DNA of 64,000 nucleotides from Botrimarina colliarenosi (GCF_007859955.1 NZ_SJPR01000008.1:5194-69193), one strand, 5' to 3'; shown: positions 32,576-42,298, numbered from the stretch's first letter. Translations and numbers: made by a program. Notes: generated by a model from the sequence alone, not told the origin.

Positions 32576-33349
32576 ATGAGACGCATCCTGACCCTCACTC
32601 TCGCCGCACTCGCGGCGCCGGCGCTCTGTAGCGCCGCTGTTATCGTCAGCGAGGACTTCGAGTCCTACGCCGACACCACCGCTCTGGGCGGCGTCTGGTC
32701 GCTCGGCGACGGCACGCTCGACACGGCCGCCGGCAACCCGGGCCAGTCGCTCAACCACCCCGGCACGGGCGGTTCTTTCACCGGCGCCAACACCAACTCG
32801 CTCAGCTTCCCCTCGGTCTACCCCGGACCGGGCGAGACCCTGATCTTCCAGGCCGACATCTACGACGACGGCAACTCCAACAACGAGCGCAACACCGCCG
32901 GTCTCCGCGCCGCCGCAGGGGCGAACATCATTGAGATGGGCCACTACAACAGCCCGTCGCATTACGCCATCCGCACGGTTCTGTTCGGCGGGGGCAGCGA
33001 CGCGGTTTACGTCGCGTTCCCCAATATCATCGACGACCTCGGCGCCCCGGTTGCTGATGCGACTTCGGTCACGGGTTGGCACACCTACACGGCTGCCATC
33101 ACCGATTCGAACGTTACGTTCACGCTTGACCTCAACGGAGACGGCAACATCAATAGCACGATCGTCGCCAACGTTACGCAAAACGCCGCGTTCGAGTTCG
33201 ACATCATCCGCTTGGGTGGCCCCTCGGACCTCGGCTCGGGCGCCGGTGGCGTCAAGTTTGACAACATCAGCCTGACGCTCGTCCCCGAGCCGACCGCTGC
33301 GGTGCTGGCCCTCGTTGGCCTGGCCGGGTTGGCTCGCCGTCGCGGCTGA
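32576..33349 (+). CDS. PEP-CTERM secreted protein, DFESYADT family
   Basis: This 257-residue protein has a signal peptide (MRRILTLTLAALAAPALCSA) and a domain starting VIVSEDFESYADTTALGGVW, shared with the protein at 30111. It ends in a PEP-CTERM signal (VPEPTAAVLALVGLAGLARR then RG). It lacks the dockerin-like module present in its paralogue, so the pair differs by gain or loss of that module. It is followed by a strong terminator. Confidence 0.85.
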   Translation: MRRILTLTLAALAAPALCSAAVIVSEDFESYADTTALGGVWSLGDGTLDTAAGNPGQSLNHPGTGGSFTGANTNSLSFPSVYPGPGETLIFQADIYDDGNSNNERNTAGLRAAAGANIIEMGHYNSPSHYAIRTVLFGGGSDAVYVAFPNIIDDLGAPVADATSVTGWHTYTAAITDSNVTFTLDLNGDGNINSTIVANVTQNAAFEFDIIRLGGPSDLGSGAGGVKFDNISLTLVPEPTAAVLALVGLAGLARRRG

Positions 33350-33381
33350 ACCCTTGCATGCGTTTCTGCGGAGTGACGCGA

Positions 33382-33415
33382 GGCGCCCCGACCGACCGGT
33401 CGGGGCGCCTTTTTT
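33382..33415 (+). terminator. Rho-independent terminator after PEP-CTERM gene
   Basis: GGCGCCCCGACCG and CGGTCGGGGCGCC form a stem with a tiny loop, followed by six T residues. It is the clearest intrinsic terminator in the window. Confidence 0.93.
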
Positions 33416-33558
33416 GTGCGCCGGCGCAAACCGGATAAACAGCCCAATCGCATCACATGGTGGAGCCGAGCTACCCCTGATGACGGAGGTCGGGAGAGTG
33501 ACAAGGCAGAGGAACGTAGCCTAGGGGTAGACCCCTTTGGCTCTAGAGAAACCGTGCC

Positions 33559-36500
33559 ATGCTGCGCTACGCCCTCTCTCTCCTGGCCGTCTTGTTGTGC
33601 GTTGTTGAAGCGGACGCCGCTAACGTTCTACTCGTGATCTCCGGCAGTTCGCCCAGCACGGAAGAAGCCGCCCGCAAGACCTCGTTTGAAGGCTGGGGCC
33701 ACACGGTCACTACGATCCAAGACAACGAGAGTCAGGCCAACTTCAATACCGCCCTAGCGGCGGCCGACATGGCTTATGTGTCGGGAACGATCCAGCCTTT
33801 CGATCTTCTCTACAAACTCCGCGAGGCGAGTTGCGGCGTTGTCTCGGAGGTCCCTGACCTCGATACGGAATTTGGCTTTGCTAGTGGCGACGGCTACACC
33901 GACGGCGCGACGGATGTCGTCTACAGCGTGGACACTACCCATCCGGTCACGTCGGGTCTGCCGAGTGGAACGGTTAGCTTCTTTACGAGTAACCAGGGGA
34001 GCGCGCAGAACGGCAATACGCTCGCAAGCGGATTAACGACGCTCGGGTTGGGCAGCTTTGGGATGATGAGTCTCGGCGTCATGGATTCGAACGCCGCACT
34101 GGCCAACACCTACAGCGGCAACAGCGTTGCCAAGGGGCGGCGTGTGCGGCTGCCGTGGAACAGCGTCTCCTGGACGGCCCTTAACGCCAACGGTCAACTC
34201 CTCACTCAACAAGCGATCGCCTGGGCGGCAAGCGGGGGAGGTCTGATCGGCCATTGGAAGTTCGACGAGACGAGCGGGACGGTCGCCGCGGATAGCTCAG
34301 GCAACGGCAACGACGGCACGCACGTGAATAGCCCAACGTGGTCCACCAACGCGATGCGCGGCGGCTCATTGCGGTTCAACAACTCGAGCTCAACCGATCG
34401 CGTCGATGCAGGGGTATTCGACGTCGCCCGAGATATCACGATGGCAACCTGGGTGTACGTAGAGACATTAAGTAATGATTCACGCCTGATCATCAAGTGC
34501 AATGGCAATACCGCCGCTACACAAGAGTGGGGAATTGCTGTTGACGAATATGGTGCCCTGCAGGTCCGCATCCGCTCGACAGGTGGATTCGACTGGCGCG
34601 GAACGGCCACGGGGGTGGTCACTGCGGGCCGTTGGCATCATGTCGCCGGAACGTACGACGGCACTACCATGCGTGCCTATGTTGACGGCGAACTTATTAA
34701 CTCCTGGACACACACATTCGGAGGCGACCTCGATGTCCAATCAACGCGTACTGTGTCGTTAGGAGATTCTTCTGCCGGCGGCAGACCACTCCTCGGCTAT
34801 CTTGACGACGCACGCGTTTATGACCGTGCGCTAAACGACACGGAGGTGCGAGAGCTCTATGGTCTCGTGGGGCATTGGATGCTTGACGAAAGCAGCGGTA
34901 CGACGGCAGCTGACAGCTCGGGAGTAGGAAACGACGGAGCCTATGCAGGCTCCGCAACGCTTGGAGGTAGCGGTGTTCGAGGCACTTCAGCTGCTTTCGA
35001 TGGCAGCTCCGGCAAGGTCGTGGTTAGCCCATCGAACAGCTTGGATTCACTCGAATCCGTCTCGGTAGGCTGCTGGGCAAAGAGCACCACGAGCACGTGG
35101 AACGAGAACGGCATGCTAGTCAGCAAGCGTGACCAGTTCGTGCTCCACCCCGTGATCAACACGACAACAATCCGCTTCGAAGTTCACGCGAACGGGAGCT
35201 ATCATGGGCTGAGTTACGACGTCGATGACATCACCAGTTGGAGGCAATACCTCGGAACTTACGACGAAGGCACGGGCGATCTGAAGCTCTACGTCGATGG
35301 CGTTCTGGTCGACTCGACCAACCTTGGAGCCGAGACGCCACTCACTGCGGACGCAGGCGACTTCTTGATCGGTCACGACGAGGCTCACTCCGCTCGCTAC
35401 TTCAACGGCTCGATGGACGACGTCGTTCTGTACAACCGGGCGATGATCCCGGAGGAGATCGCCGAGCACTACGGCCTAGTCGCCCATTGGAAGCTCGACG
35501 ACGCAACCGGTACGACTGCGGCCGACAGCTCGCTCTCGGGGAACGACGCCCCGCTCACCGGAACGGCTGACTGGACGAACGGGCAGGACGGCGGCGGCCA
35601 CGCCTTCGACTACACCGACGGGCAGGACTATTTCACCGCGCCGAGCAGCGAGCCGTTAGACGACGTCCAGGAAGACGATTACACGGTCATGGCTTACTAC
35701 CGACCGGAGCGCGTCCCCTCTGGCACTGGGAGTGAGCTAGCTCACTCCGTCCTGATTAAGAACGGCAATCACCTCGGCATCTTCTACAACAGCTCACAGC
35801 AGTTCCACATCGACCACTGGCTCGCCGGGAACATCCTTGCCAAAGCGGTGACCACCGAGACCACCTACGCTCCCGGCCGCTTCTATCACGTCGCTGGCGT
35901 GGTGAGTCGAACCAACGGTACCGTCCAGATTTACATCGACGGCCAGCTAGTCTCGACGACGAACTTCACTCCGGGAACGACTTCTCGAGAGTATGCCAGC
36001 ACGCCGTGGCGAATCGGCGTCGGCAATCCCGGGGGGTTGTACCCGTCTTTTGGTGACATCGACGACGCCCGCATCTACAACCGCTGCCTCTCGGGCGTCG
36101 AGATCGCCGAATTCGTCCAAAGCGGCTTGATCGCCCACTGGACGTTTGACGAAGGCGCCGGCACGACGATCGCCGATGTCACGGGACATGGCCATGACGG
36201 GGCGTTCAACACGGGAACCGCCTCGTGGGTGACCGGGGTCCGCGGCGCGGCGTTGGAATTCGACGGCGCCAATGACGCCAACACCGACGAAAGCTTCGAC
36301 CCGCCAGCAGTCGGCAGCGTCGCCCTTTGGTTCCGGCCAAACGCCGAGCCTTCGAGCGCCGAGAGGCTGCTTGGGGTCGCCAATCAATGGGAAATCCGTA
36401 CCGAAGCCGACGGCGCCATCTATTGCGATCTCGCTGGACCCGCGACGGGATCGTTTACGACCGCGAGTGGAGTCGCGCAAGCGGGAGGATGGCGGCACCT

Positions 36501-37377
36501 GGTCGCCATCTACAACTCGACCGAGGACACGCACCAACTCTACCTCGACGGTCAACTGGTGTCGTCCGGCGGCTTCAGCTGCGACAACGAGCCCGCCGCT
36601 ACGCTTACGTTCGGCTCGAGGACCGGCTCCGCCGAACGGTTCAACGGCGCGCTCGACGACGTGCGGGTTTACAGCTACGAGTTGACCGCCGCCGAGATCG
36701 CCGAAATATTCGGCCTGGTGGGCCATTGGAAGCTGGACGAAACCGGCGGCTCGGTCGCCGCCGACTCGTCGGGGCTCAGCCGACATGGGACGTACCTCGG
36801 ATCGCCGATTCTCGCCCAGTCGGGCCCCAAGCCGACCGAGCTGGCGGCGCATTTTGATGGCGACGACGACGTCGTCCTGTTGCCGACCATCGACGACGAC
36901 TTCGCCGACGGCGCAGCCATCAGCGCCTGGGCCCGGCCGACCGCGACCAACAATTTCGCCAAGTTCCTGCAGGTCGCGGAGGGGACCACCAAAGAGATCG
37001 ATCTGGGGCGGCATGGCACGACCAATTCGCTCCGCGGAATCGCCAGCAGCGGATCCTCGACGACCTCGGACGGGGGTCTGCACCTCGGCGTTTGGCGGCA
37101 TTACGCGATGTCAATCAACTCCGCCGGCGAGATGAAGCTGTTCCGCAACGGCGCGCTGATCCACTCGGCGACCCAAGCCCCACCGACAGCCGGCCCTCGC
37201 ACTGGCAATTGGATCGGCGGCAGCAACTGGCCGACGGATGAACTCTTCGAGGGAGACCTGCGCGACGTTCGGCTTTACAATCGGCCGATCACTGACGAGG
37301 AAGCGCGGACCCTCTATTACGGCGAGTCCGTCCCGGGCCTGCGGATCGTCCGGTGGCAAGAAGTCGCCAACCCGTGA
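33559..37377 (+). CDS. Secreted protein with ThuA-like domain and five LamG domains
   Basis: This 1272-residue exported protein has a signal peptide (MLRYALSLLAVLLCVVEADA) and a Rossmann-like N-terminal domain (NVLLVISGSSPSTEEAARKT, MAYVSGTIQP) like the ThuA/GATase-like modules of planctomycete surface proteins. Five concanavalin/LamG repeats follow, each opening with a variant of GLxxHWxxDExxGTxAADxSGxGxDG and containing WHHVAGTYD or similar and a DDxRxYxRAL block. It ends RIVRWQEVANP without a PEP-CTERM or dockerin signal. LamG arrays bind polysaccharides or proteins. The middle repeats have lower GC than the rest, which may reflect recent repeat exchange. Confidence 0.85.
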   Translation: MLRYALSLLAVLLCVVEADAANVLLVISGSSPSTEEAARKTSFEGWGHTVTTIQDNESQANFNTALAAADMAYVSGTIQPFDLLYKLREASCGVVSEVPDLDTEFGFASGDGYTDGATDVVYSVDTTHPVTSGLPSGTVSFFTSNQGSAQNGNTLASGLTTLGLGSFGMMSLGVMDSNAALANTYSGNSVAKGRRVRLPWNSVSWTALNANGQLLTQQAIAWAASGGGLIGHWKFDETSGTVAADSSGNGNDGTHVNSPTWSTNAMRGGSLRFNNSSSTDRVDAGVFDVARDITMATWVYVETLSNDSRLIIKCNGNTAATQEWGIAVDEYGALQVRIRSTGGFDWRGTATGVVTAGRWHHVAGTYDGTTMRAYVDGELINSWTHTFGGDLDVQSTRTVSLGDSSAGGRPLLGYLDDARVYDRALNDTEVRELYGLVGHWMLDESSGTTAADSSGVGNDGAYAGSATLGGSGVRGTSAAFDGSSGKVVVSPSNSLDSLESVSVGCWAKSTTSTWNENGMLVSKRDQFVLHPVINTTTIRFEVHANGSYHGLSYDVDDITSWRQYLGTYDEGTGDLKLYVDGVLVDSTNLGAETPLTADAGDFLIGHDEAHSARYFNGSMDDVVLYNRAMIPEEIAEHYGLVAHWKLDDATGTTAADSSLSGNDAPLTGTADWTNGQDGGGHAFDYTDGQDYFTAPSSEPLDDVQEDDYTVMAYYRPERVPSGTGSELAHSVLIKNGNHLGIFYNSSQQFHIDHWLAGNILAKAVTTETTYAPGRFYHVAGVVSRTNGTVQIYIDGQLVSTTNFTPGTTSREYASTPWRIGVGNPGGLYPSFGDIDDARIYNRCLSGVEIAEFVQSGLIAHWTFDEGAGTTIADVTGHGHDGAFNTGTASWVTGVRGAALEFDGANDANTDESFDPPAVGSVALWFRPNAEPSSAERLLGVANQWEIRTEADGAIYCDLAGPATGSFTTASGVAQAGGWRHLVAIYNSTEDTHQLYLDGQLVSSGGFSCDNEPAATLTFGSRTGSAERFNGALDDVRVYSYELTAAEIAEIFGLVGHWKLDETGGSVAADSSGLSRHGTYLGSPILAQSGPKPTELAAHFDGDDDVVLLPTIDDDFADGAAISAWARPTATNNFAKFLQVAEGTTKEIDLGRHGTTNSLRGIASSGSSTTSDGGLHLGVWRHYAMSINSAGEMKLFRNGALIHSATQAPPTAGPRTGNWIGGSNWPTDELFEGDLRDVRLYNRPITDEEARTLYYGESVPGLRIVRWQEVANP

Positions 37378-37383
37378 CGCCCT

Positions 37384-37857
37384 TCAGACATCGCCCAGGC
37401 TAACGCCGTAGCGCTGGCGGGTCTGCTCGGGCGACAGGTTGAAGACGGTGCGACCCTCGGTCTGCCAGCGGCCGTCGCGCCAGTGGAACACCGCGGTCGC
37501 GTCGCGGAGATTGCCGACGGCTTCGACCTCTTCCATGCCGCCGCCTGCTTCGGCCTCGAACGCGATCGTGACGCCAACCAGGGCGATCAGCTCTCCGGTC
37601 GCCACGTCGCGGACCAGCAACGCGTCGGCCGGCAGCCAGTCGCACCGCTTCCAGACGAGCCCGCGTGGCTTGCCGGTGGCTTGGGCCGCTCGGCGGAACT
37701 CGTCGGCGAGCTCCGGGCGGCGCTTCGCAAACGAAGCGGCGGCGCGCGTCGCTTCGCGCCGCGCCCGACGCGTGCGGTAGGCGCCACGCAGGACCCAGCC
37801 GACGCCCAACAAGACCGCAGCCGCCAGCAGCACCAGACGCGTAAGAAACCACAGCAC
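37384..37857 (-). CDS. Single-pass membrane protein of unknown function
   Basis: With a GTG start at 37857 the protein has 157 residues and opens with a transmembrane helix (VLWFLTRLVLLAAAVLLGVG). A basic stretch (RTRRARREATRAAASFAKRR) and a soluble domain follow (GLVWKRCDWLPADALLVRDV, LIALVGVTIAFEAEAGGG, NLRDATAVFHWRDGRWQTEG). GAGG lies upstream of this GTG. A longer form from 37977 adds 40 residues with no features. The family was not recognised. It is convergent with the LamG gene, with only about 6 bp between the stop codons. Confidence 0.75.
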   Translation of the reverse strand: MLWFLTRLVLLAAAVLLGVGWVLRGAYRTRRARREATRAAASFAKRRPELADEFRRAAQATGKPRGLVWKRCDWLPADALLVRDVATGELIALVGVTIAFEAEAGGGMEEVEAVGNLRDATAVFHWRDGRWQTEGRTVFNLSPEQTRQRYGVSLGDV

Positions 37858-37998
37858 AGCAGACGCCTCGTGGGCCGGGGGGCAGCGGGTAATCCCCTTC
37901 CAGCCTAACGAGCCGTAGCCGAGGAGAGCGTTGCGATCGTTTCCATTTCGGAGAGCCGGGACGGCGTACCCGCTCACGACCCAGCGACGCGAAAGGGC

Positions 37999-38316
37999 TT
38001 AGTACGACGGGTAAAGCGTGGGCCCTACCTGGCCCAGGGGGCCGCCGTTCGACGACGTCGACGCATCGATCCAGGTGCTAGGCGCGTCGAAACCGCCGCA
38101 CGCCGGAGGCGTAAGTGCAGCGGGCAGCCGCTGCACCCGCTGGGCCGCGATGCCTGACTTCATCATCGGCCCGAGCAGCATCGGAGCGTGGTAGCCGGGG
38201 CCGCACCCTAGTCCCAGGCACTGTTGCCACGAGGTGGGCATGTTGTAGTAGCCGGCCCCGAGGGCGGGCGACGCCAGGGCGACGACCGCAACGAGACAAC
38301 TCAGGCGTGCGCGCAC
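37999..38316 (-). CDS. Small secreted protein
   Basis: This 105-residue exported protein has a signal peptide (VRARLSCLVAVVALASPALG) and a Gly/Pro/Cys-containing mature part (GYYNMPTSWQQCLGLGCGPG). The GTG start at 38316 is chosen because GGGAGG lies six bases upstream; a TTG two codons earlier would touch the ribosome-binding site. No family was recognised. It lies upstream of the membrane protein gene at 37384-37857 on the same strand. Confidence 0.72.
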   Translation of the reverse strand: MRARLSCLVAVVALASPALGAGYYNMPTSWQQCLGLGCGPGYHAPMLLGPMMKSGIAAQRVQRLPAALTPPACGGFDAPSTWIDASTSSNGGPLGQVGPTLYPSY

Positions 38317-38654
38317 GATCAACCTCCCTTAGCCGAATACGGGGCCATCCCGCTGATGGCTGAATCGGCATTCGGCGCGCCGCGCGTCAATGCCCGTCGC
38401 GACACAGCGACGAATGGGCGGTCGCTACGCCTCCGGAATTGCCGGCGGGGCAGACTCTAAGGCCCCGAAACAGCAGACGGCCGCGCCACGCGGGCTTTGC
38501 AGGCCCCTACGTAGTCCGACCGTCACAATGCGAACCGTCGGCCACAGGCTCGTTTAACACCAAGTCATTTGTGACAAGATGCGGTTCGGTCCGTGGGCAA
38601 CGTGGCCAATTAACCGTAGGCCAATTAACCGTAGGAATGCCTCCTACGGAAGGA

Positions 38655-38897
38655 TCAGGTCCAGGCGACCTGCAACAGGTTCTCGACCATCTGGACGCCG
38701 TCGATCCGACGGGCGACTTCCTGAGCCATCTGCTTCTCGAAGAACGTCCCGACGTCACCGTGCAGGCGGACCCGGCCGTCTCCCGCCTCGATGCGGACAC
38801 GCGAACCGGCCACGTAAGGGCTCGACGCCAGGGCGGCGGAGACGGCTTCGTGGAGGGGAGAGGCGGCCTGCGTGGCCGGGGCGTCGATGGTCAGCAT
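38655..38897 (-). CDS. BON-domain protein
   Basis: This 80-residue protein consists almost only of a BON domain: LHEAVSAALASSPYVAG, then RVRIEAGDGRVRLHGDVGTF, then AQEVARRIDGVQMVENLLQV. BON domains bind phospholipid or carry small ligands and are common in envelope or osmotic-stress proteins such as OsmY. No signal peptide is present, so it may be cytoplasmic or part of a larger complex. It lies downstream of the serC-serA operon but 226 bp away. Confidence 0.85.
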   Translation of the reverse strand: MLTIDAPATQAASPLHEAVSAALASSPYVAGSRVRIEAGDGRVRLHGDVGTFFEKQMAQEVARRIDGVQMVENLLQVAWT

Positions 38898-39123
38898 GGC
38901 GGTTGGCTCGGCGGGAGGGGGAGCGCCGCCGGGGAGTGCGACGCGGTCGGACTCCCGAACTATCGGTCGCTATCGATGGCGCACGACAGAAAGCGCAATG
39001 GGCGCGAGACGGATTACTCCGCACGCCGTACGGGTCGCACAACCCTTGCGGGTCAAACGCCCCGAACAGAGCTTCCGCGAAACGCTGTGCGCGACGTTCG
39101 ACCCGATGACTCGACCGCTACTC

Positions 39124-40743
39124 TCAGCCGAGCCAAGCCGGGACGGTGCCCGCTTCGGGCAACCGAACCACCCGGGCGCTGCTGATCGCCTCAATCCCGC
39201 GGATGGCCTCAATCGCGGCGTCGGTCGGCTCGCCATCGACGTTCAGCACGCCGATCGCCTCGCCCCCCTTCTGGTTCCGACCGACCGCCATCTGGGCGAT
39301 GTTGACGCCGTTCTGGCCGAGGACCGTGCCGATCGATCCGATGATGCCGGGGACATCCTTATGGGTGAAGACGATCAGGCAGCCGTCGAGGAAGGCCTCG
39401 AGGCGGTAGCCGTCGATCGCCACCAGGCGGGGCATGTCGGCCCCCAAGAGCGTGCCGGTGAGGCTGTGCGACGCCTCGCCGGTCGAGACATCGACGGTCA
39501 TCGAGGCCCGGAAGGCGCCTTGCTGGGCGCTCGACTCGGTCACGAGCTGGATGCCACGCTCGGTGAGCAGCGACTCGGCGTTGATCAGGTTCACCTCATC
39601 GCCCATCGCCTGCTCGAGCAGGCCGACGGCGAAGGCGGCCGTGAGGATCTTGGTGTCGCCGTCGGCGAGCGTCCCGCGATAGGTCAGCCGGCACGAGCCG
39701 ACGCCGCTGGGGGTGAGGCTCTGCGAGAGGCGTCCCAGTCGGTGCGCCACGTCGATGTAGCCACGGAGCGACGCCAAGGTCTTCGGGTCGAGAGCGGCGG
39801 CGTTGACGGCGCACTTGATGGCGCCTGTCTTCAGGTAGGCGGTGAGCAGCTCGACCGCCTCGACGGCGACCTGCGTCTGGGCCTCCTCGGTGCTCGCCCC
39901 CAGGTGGGGCGTGCAAACCACATTCGCCATGCCGAACAGCGGGCTGTCGGTGCAGGGTTCGTCGGGGTAGACGTCTAGGGCGACGCCACCCAACTTGCCC
40001 GACTCGAGGCCCTTCACCAAGGCCGCCTCGTCGTAGATGCCGCCGCGGGCGCAGTTGATCAGCCGGCAACCCGGCTTGATCTTCTCGAGGGCCGCGTCGT
40101 TGATCATGCCGCGCGTTTCGTCGGTCAGCGGCGTGTGGACCGTCAGGTAATCGATCCGGGGCAGCATGTCCTCGACCTTCTCGACCAGCTCGATGCCGAG
40201 CGACTTGGCGTGGTCGGCCGACATGAACGGGTCGTAACCGACGAGGTCCATCTCGAGCGCCTTGGCCCGCGAGGCGACGGCTAGGCCGATGCGTCCCAGG
40301 CCGACGATGCCGAGCGTCTTGCCGGCGACCTGGGCGCCCATGAACTTCTTGCGGTCCCAGCGTCCCTCGACGAGCGACTGGTTCGCGGCCGGAACGTTGC
40401 GGCTCATCGCCAGCATCAGGGCGATCGCGTGCTCGGCCGTGCTGATCGTGTTGCCGGCCGGCGTGTTCATGACGACGATGCCGGCGCGCGTGGCGGCCGG
40501 CTTGTCGATGTTGTCGGTGCCGACACCGGCCCGCACCACCGCCCGCAGTTTGGTGTTCCCCTCGAGCACGTCGGGTGTCAGCTTCACACCGCTACGGCAG
40601 ATGGCGCCGTCGAACTCGTTGAGCGCGTTCTTGAGGTCATCCCCTTTGAGCCCCGTGCGGACTTCGTACGAGACCCCCTCGGCGGCGTCCAGGAGAGCGA
40701 GGCCTTCGGGTGCGAGGTCGTCGAGGACGATGATGCTGGGCAT
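39124..40743 (-). CDS. serA: D-3-phosphoglycerate dehydrogenase
   Basis: SerA oxidises 3-phosphoglycerate to 3-phosphohydroxypyruvate with NAD in the first step of serine synthesis. The 539-residue long form has the substrate domain, the Rossmann NAD domain (GLGRIGLAVASRAKALEMDL), the catalytic His in VCTPHLGASTEEAQ, an intervening ASB domain, and a C-terminal ACT domain (DVPGIIGSIGTVLGQNGVNI) expected to bind serine for feedback control. The start ATG opens MPSIIVLDDLAPEGLALL. It follows serC across a 130-bp gap that is filled by an inverted repeat. Confidence 0.97.
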   Translation of the reverse strand: MPSIIVLDDLAPEGLALLDAAEGVSYEVRTGLKGDDLKNALNEFDGAICRSGVKLTPDVLEGNTKLRAVVRAGVGTDNIDKPAATRAGIVVMNTPAGNTISTAEHAIALMLAMSRNVPAANQSLVEGRWDRKKFMGAQVAGKTLGIVGLGRIGLAVASRAKALEMDLVGYDPFMSADHAKSLGIELVEKVEDMLPRIDYLTVHTPLTDETRGMINDAALEKIKPGCRLINCARGGIYDEAALVKGLESGKLGGVALDVYPDEPCTDSPLFGMANVVCTPHLGASTEEAQTQVAVEAVELLTAYLKTGAIKCAVNAAALDPKTLASLRGYIDVAHRLGRLSQSLTPSGVGSCRLTYRGTLADGDTKILTAAFAVGLLEQAMGDEVNLINAESLLTERGIQLVTESSAQQGAFRASMTVDVSTGEASHSLTGTLLGADMPRLVAIDGYRLEAFLDGCLIVFTHKDVPGIIGSIGTVLGQNGVNIAQMAVGRNQKGGEAIGVLNVDGEPTDAAIEAIRGIEAISSARVVRLPEAGTVPAWLG

Positions 40744-40752
40744 AGAAGCGAG

Positions 40753-40869
40753 AGGGGCGAGGGGTTAGGGACGGGGGACGAGGGCAAATGAAATCGGCTT
40801 CGCCTCTAGCTTGGACGAGAGACCGCGAACCTCAGGACCCTCGTCCCTCGTCCCCCGTCCCTCGCCCCT
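40753..40869. repeat. Inverted repeat filling the serC-serA gap, family F5
   Basis: Arm 1 at 40753-40784 begins AGGGGCGAGGGG and ends GGGACGGGGGACGAGGG. Arm 2 at 40838-40869 is its near complement. The arms are iterations of GGGACGA-like 7-mers, and the loop is about 53 nt. The element ends 5 bp from the serC stop and begins 10 bp from the serA ATG, so almost nothing else exists in the gap. Confidence 0.9.
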
Positions 40870-40873
40870 GGCG

Positions 40874-42013
40874 TCAGCCCTGCTCACTCCGGAACTCAAC
40901 CATGTAATCGCGGAGGGCTTCGACCCCCTCGATCGGCATGGCGTTGTAGATCGAAGCACGGGCGCCGCCGACCGAGCGGTGGCCCTTGAGGTCAGTGAGG
41001 TTGCGTTTCTTGGCGCCACTCAGGAAGGCGTCGGTGAGGTCGTCCGACGGCAGGCGGAACGCGACGTTCATCAGGCTGCGGCAGCCGGGCTGGGCGTGGC
41101 CGATGTAGAAGTCGGGCGACGCGTCAAGCACGTCGTACAGCAGACCCGCCTTCTTTTGGTTGTGATGGTGGACGGCCTTGAGGTCGCCGAACTCCTGCAT
41201 CAGCCACTCGGTCACGAGCTTCACGATGTAGATCGAGAAGGTCGGCGGCGTGTTGTTGAGCGAGTTGTCGGCGATGTGCGTGTTGTAGTTGCAATAGACG
41301 GGCAGGTCGGGGCTCGCGTTGGCGACGAGGTCCTTCTTCACCACGACGATCGTGACGCCCGCCGGGCCGGCGTTCTTCTGCGCACAGGCGTAGATCAAGC
41401 CATACTTGCTGATGTCGAGCGGCTTGTGCAGGAAGTCGCTCGAGGCGTCGCAGACCAGCGGCACGCCGCCCGTGTCGGGCTCGGTCGGGAACTGAACGCC
41501 CTGGATGGTCTCGTTGCAGGTGTAGTGGACGTAGGCGGCGTCCGGGTCGAGGTCCATCTTCGCCGCCCCCTCGCAGAACGGCGCCGGCAGCCGGTCGAAG
41601 TTCGTCGCGGACGAGTCGTAGGCGACCCGCACCGGGCCGGCCTTCTTGGCCTCGGCCATCGCCTGCTTGCCCCACGAGCCCGTGAGGAGGTAATCGGCCG
41701 ACTTGCCCTTCTGGGCGCCGAGGTCGCCAATCAGGTTGGCGGCGGTCATCCAGAACTGCAGCCGCCCACCACCTTGAAGGAAGAGGATCGCGTAATCGTC
41801 GGGGACGCCGAGAAGCGTCCGCAGGTTGGCCTCGGCCGCCTCGATGATCGCGATGAAGGCCGGGCTGCGGTGGCTGATCTCTAGCACGCTGGCGCCGACG
41901 CCTGGCAGGCAAAGCATCTCGTCGCGGGCCTGCTCAAGCACCGGCAGCGGGAGCATCGCCGGTCCGGCGGAGAAATTGAAAACGCGCTGGTCGGTGGCGG
42001 TGGCGGTCGACAT
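40874..42013 (-). CDS. serC: Phosphoserine aminotransferase
   Basis: SerC converts 3-phosphohydroxypyruvate to phosphoserine with glutamate as amino donor, using PLP; it can also act in pyridoxal phosphate synthesis. The 379-residue protein opens FNFSAGPAMLPLPVLEQARD, the family hallmark, and holds the PLP Lys in YACAQKNAGPAG, plus VEISHRSPAF-like (VLEISHRSPAF) and a C-terminal KGHRSVGGARASIYNAMPIE. The start was set at ATG 42013 (MSTATATDQRVFNFS), not the longer frame. It is cotranscribed with serA. Confidence 0.97.
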   Translation of the reverse strand: MSTATATDQRVFNFSAGPAMLPLPVLEQARDEMLCLPGVGASVLEISHRSPAFIAIIEAAEANLRTLLGVPDDYAILFLQGGGRLQFWMTAANLIGDLGAQKGKSADYLLTGSWGKQAMAEAKKAGPVRVAYDSSATNFDRLPAPFCEGAAKMDLDPDAAYVHYTCNETIQGVQFPTEPDTGGVPLVCDASSDFLHKPLDISKYGLIYACAQKNAGPAGVTIVVVKKDLVANASPDLPVYCNYNTHIADNSLNNTPPTFSIYIVKLVTEWLMQEFGDLKAVHHHNQKKAGLLYDVLDASPDFYIGHAQPGCRSLMNVAFRLPSDDLTDAFLSGAKKRNLTDLKGHRSVGGARASIYNAMPIEGVEALRDYMVEFRSEQG

Positions 42014-42298
42014 CGGATTCAGCCTGGTTGGGACGTGGCGTGGAGGGCGGGGGCGGAAAACGCTTGTCAGACCCGGCAGTTTAACGGGGCGTCGCACGAT
42101 TGACGATGGGCGGCGGCGTCAGGTTCGGGGCGACGAAACGCCGCACCCACCCCCACACCCCGACTTGCTACGAATCAGCCACCTTTGCCGCTATGTCATC
42201 GGTCCCTCGGGTAGCGAAGTCCCCAATCGACGCTTACGCTCTTACGCAGCCGTCTCGCGCCGCCGCGCAACCGTGATCTTTGATCTCTCCACGCCGCC

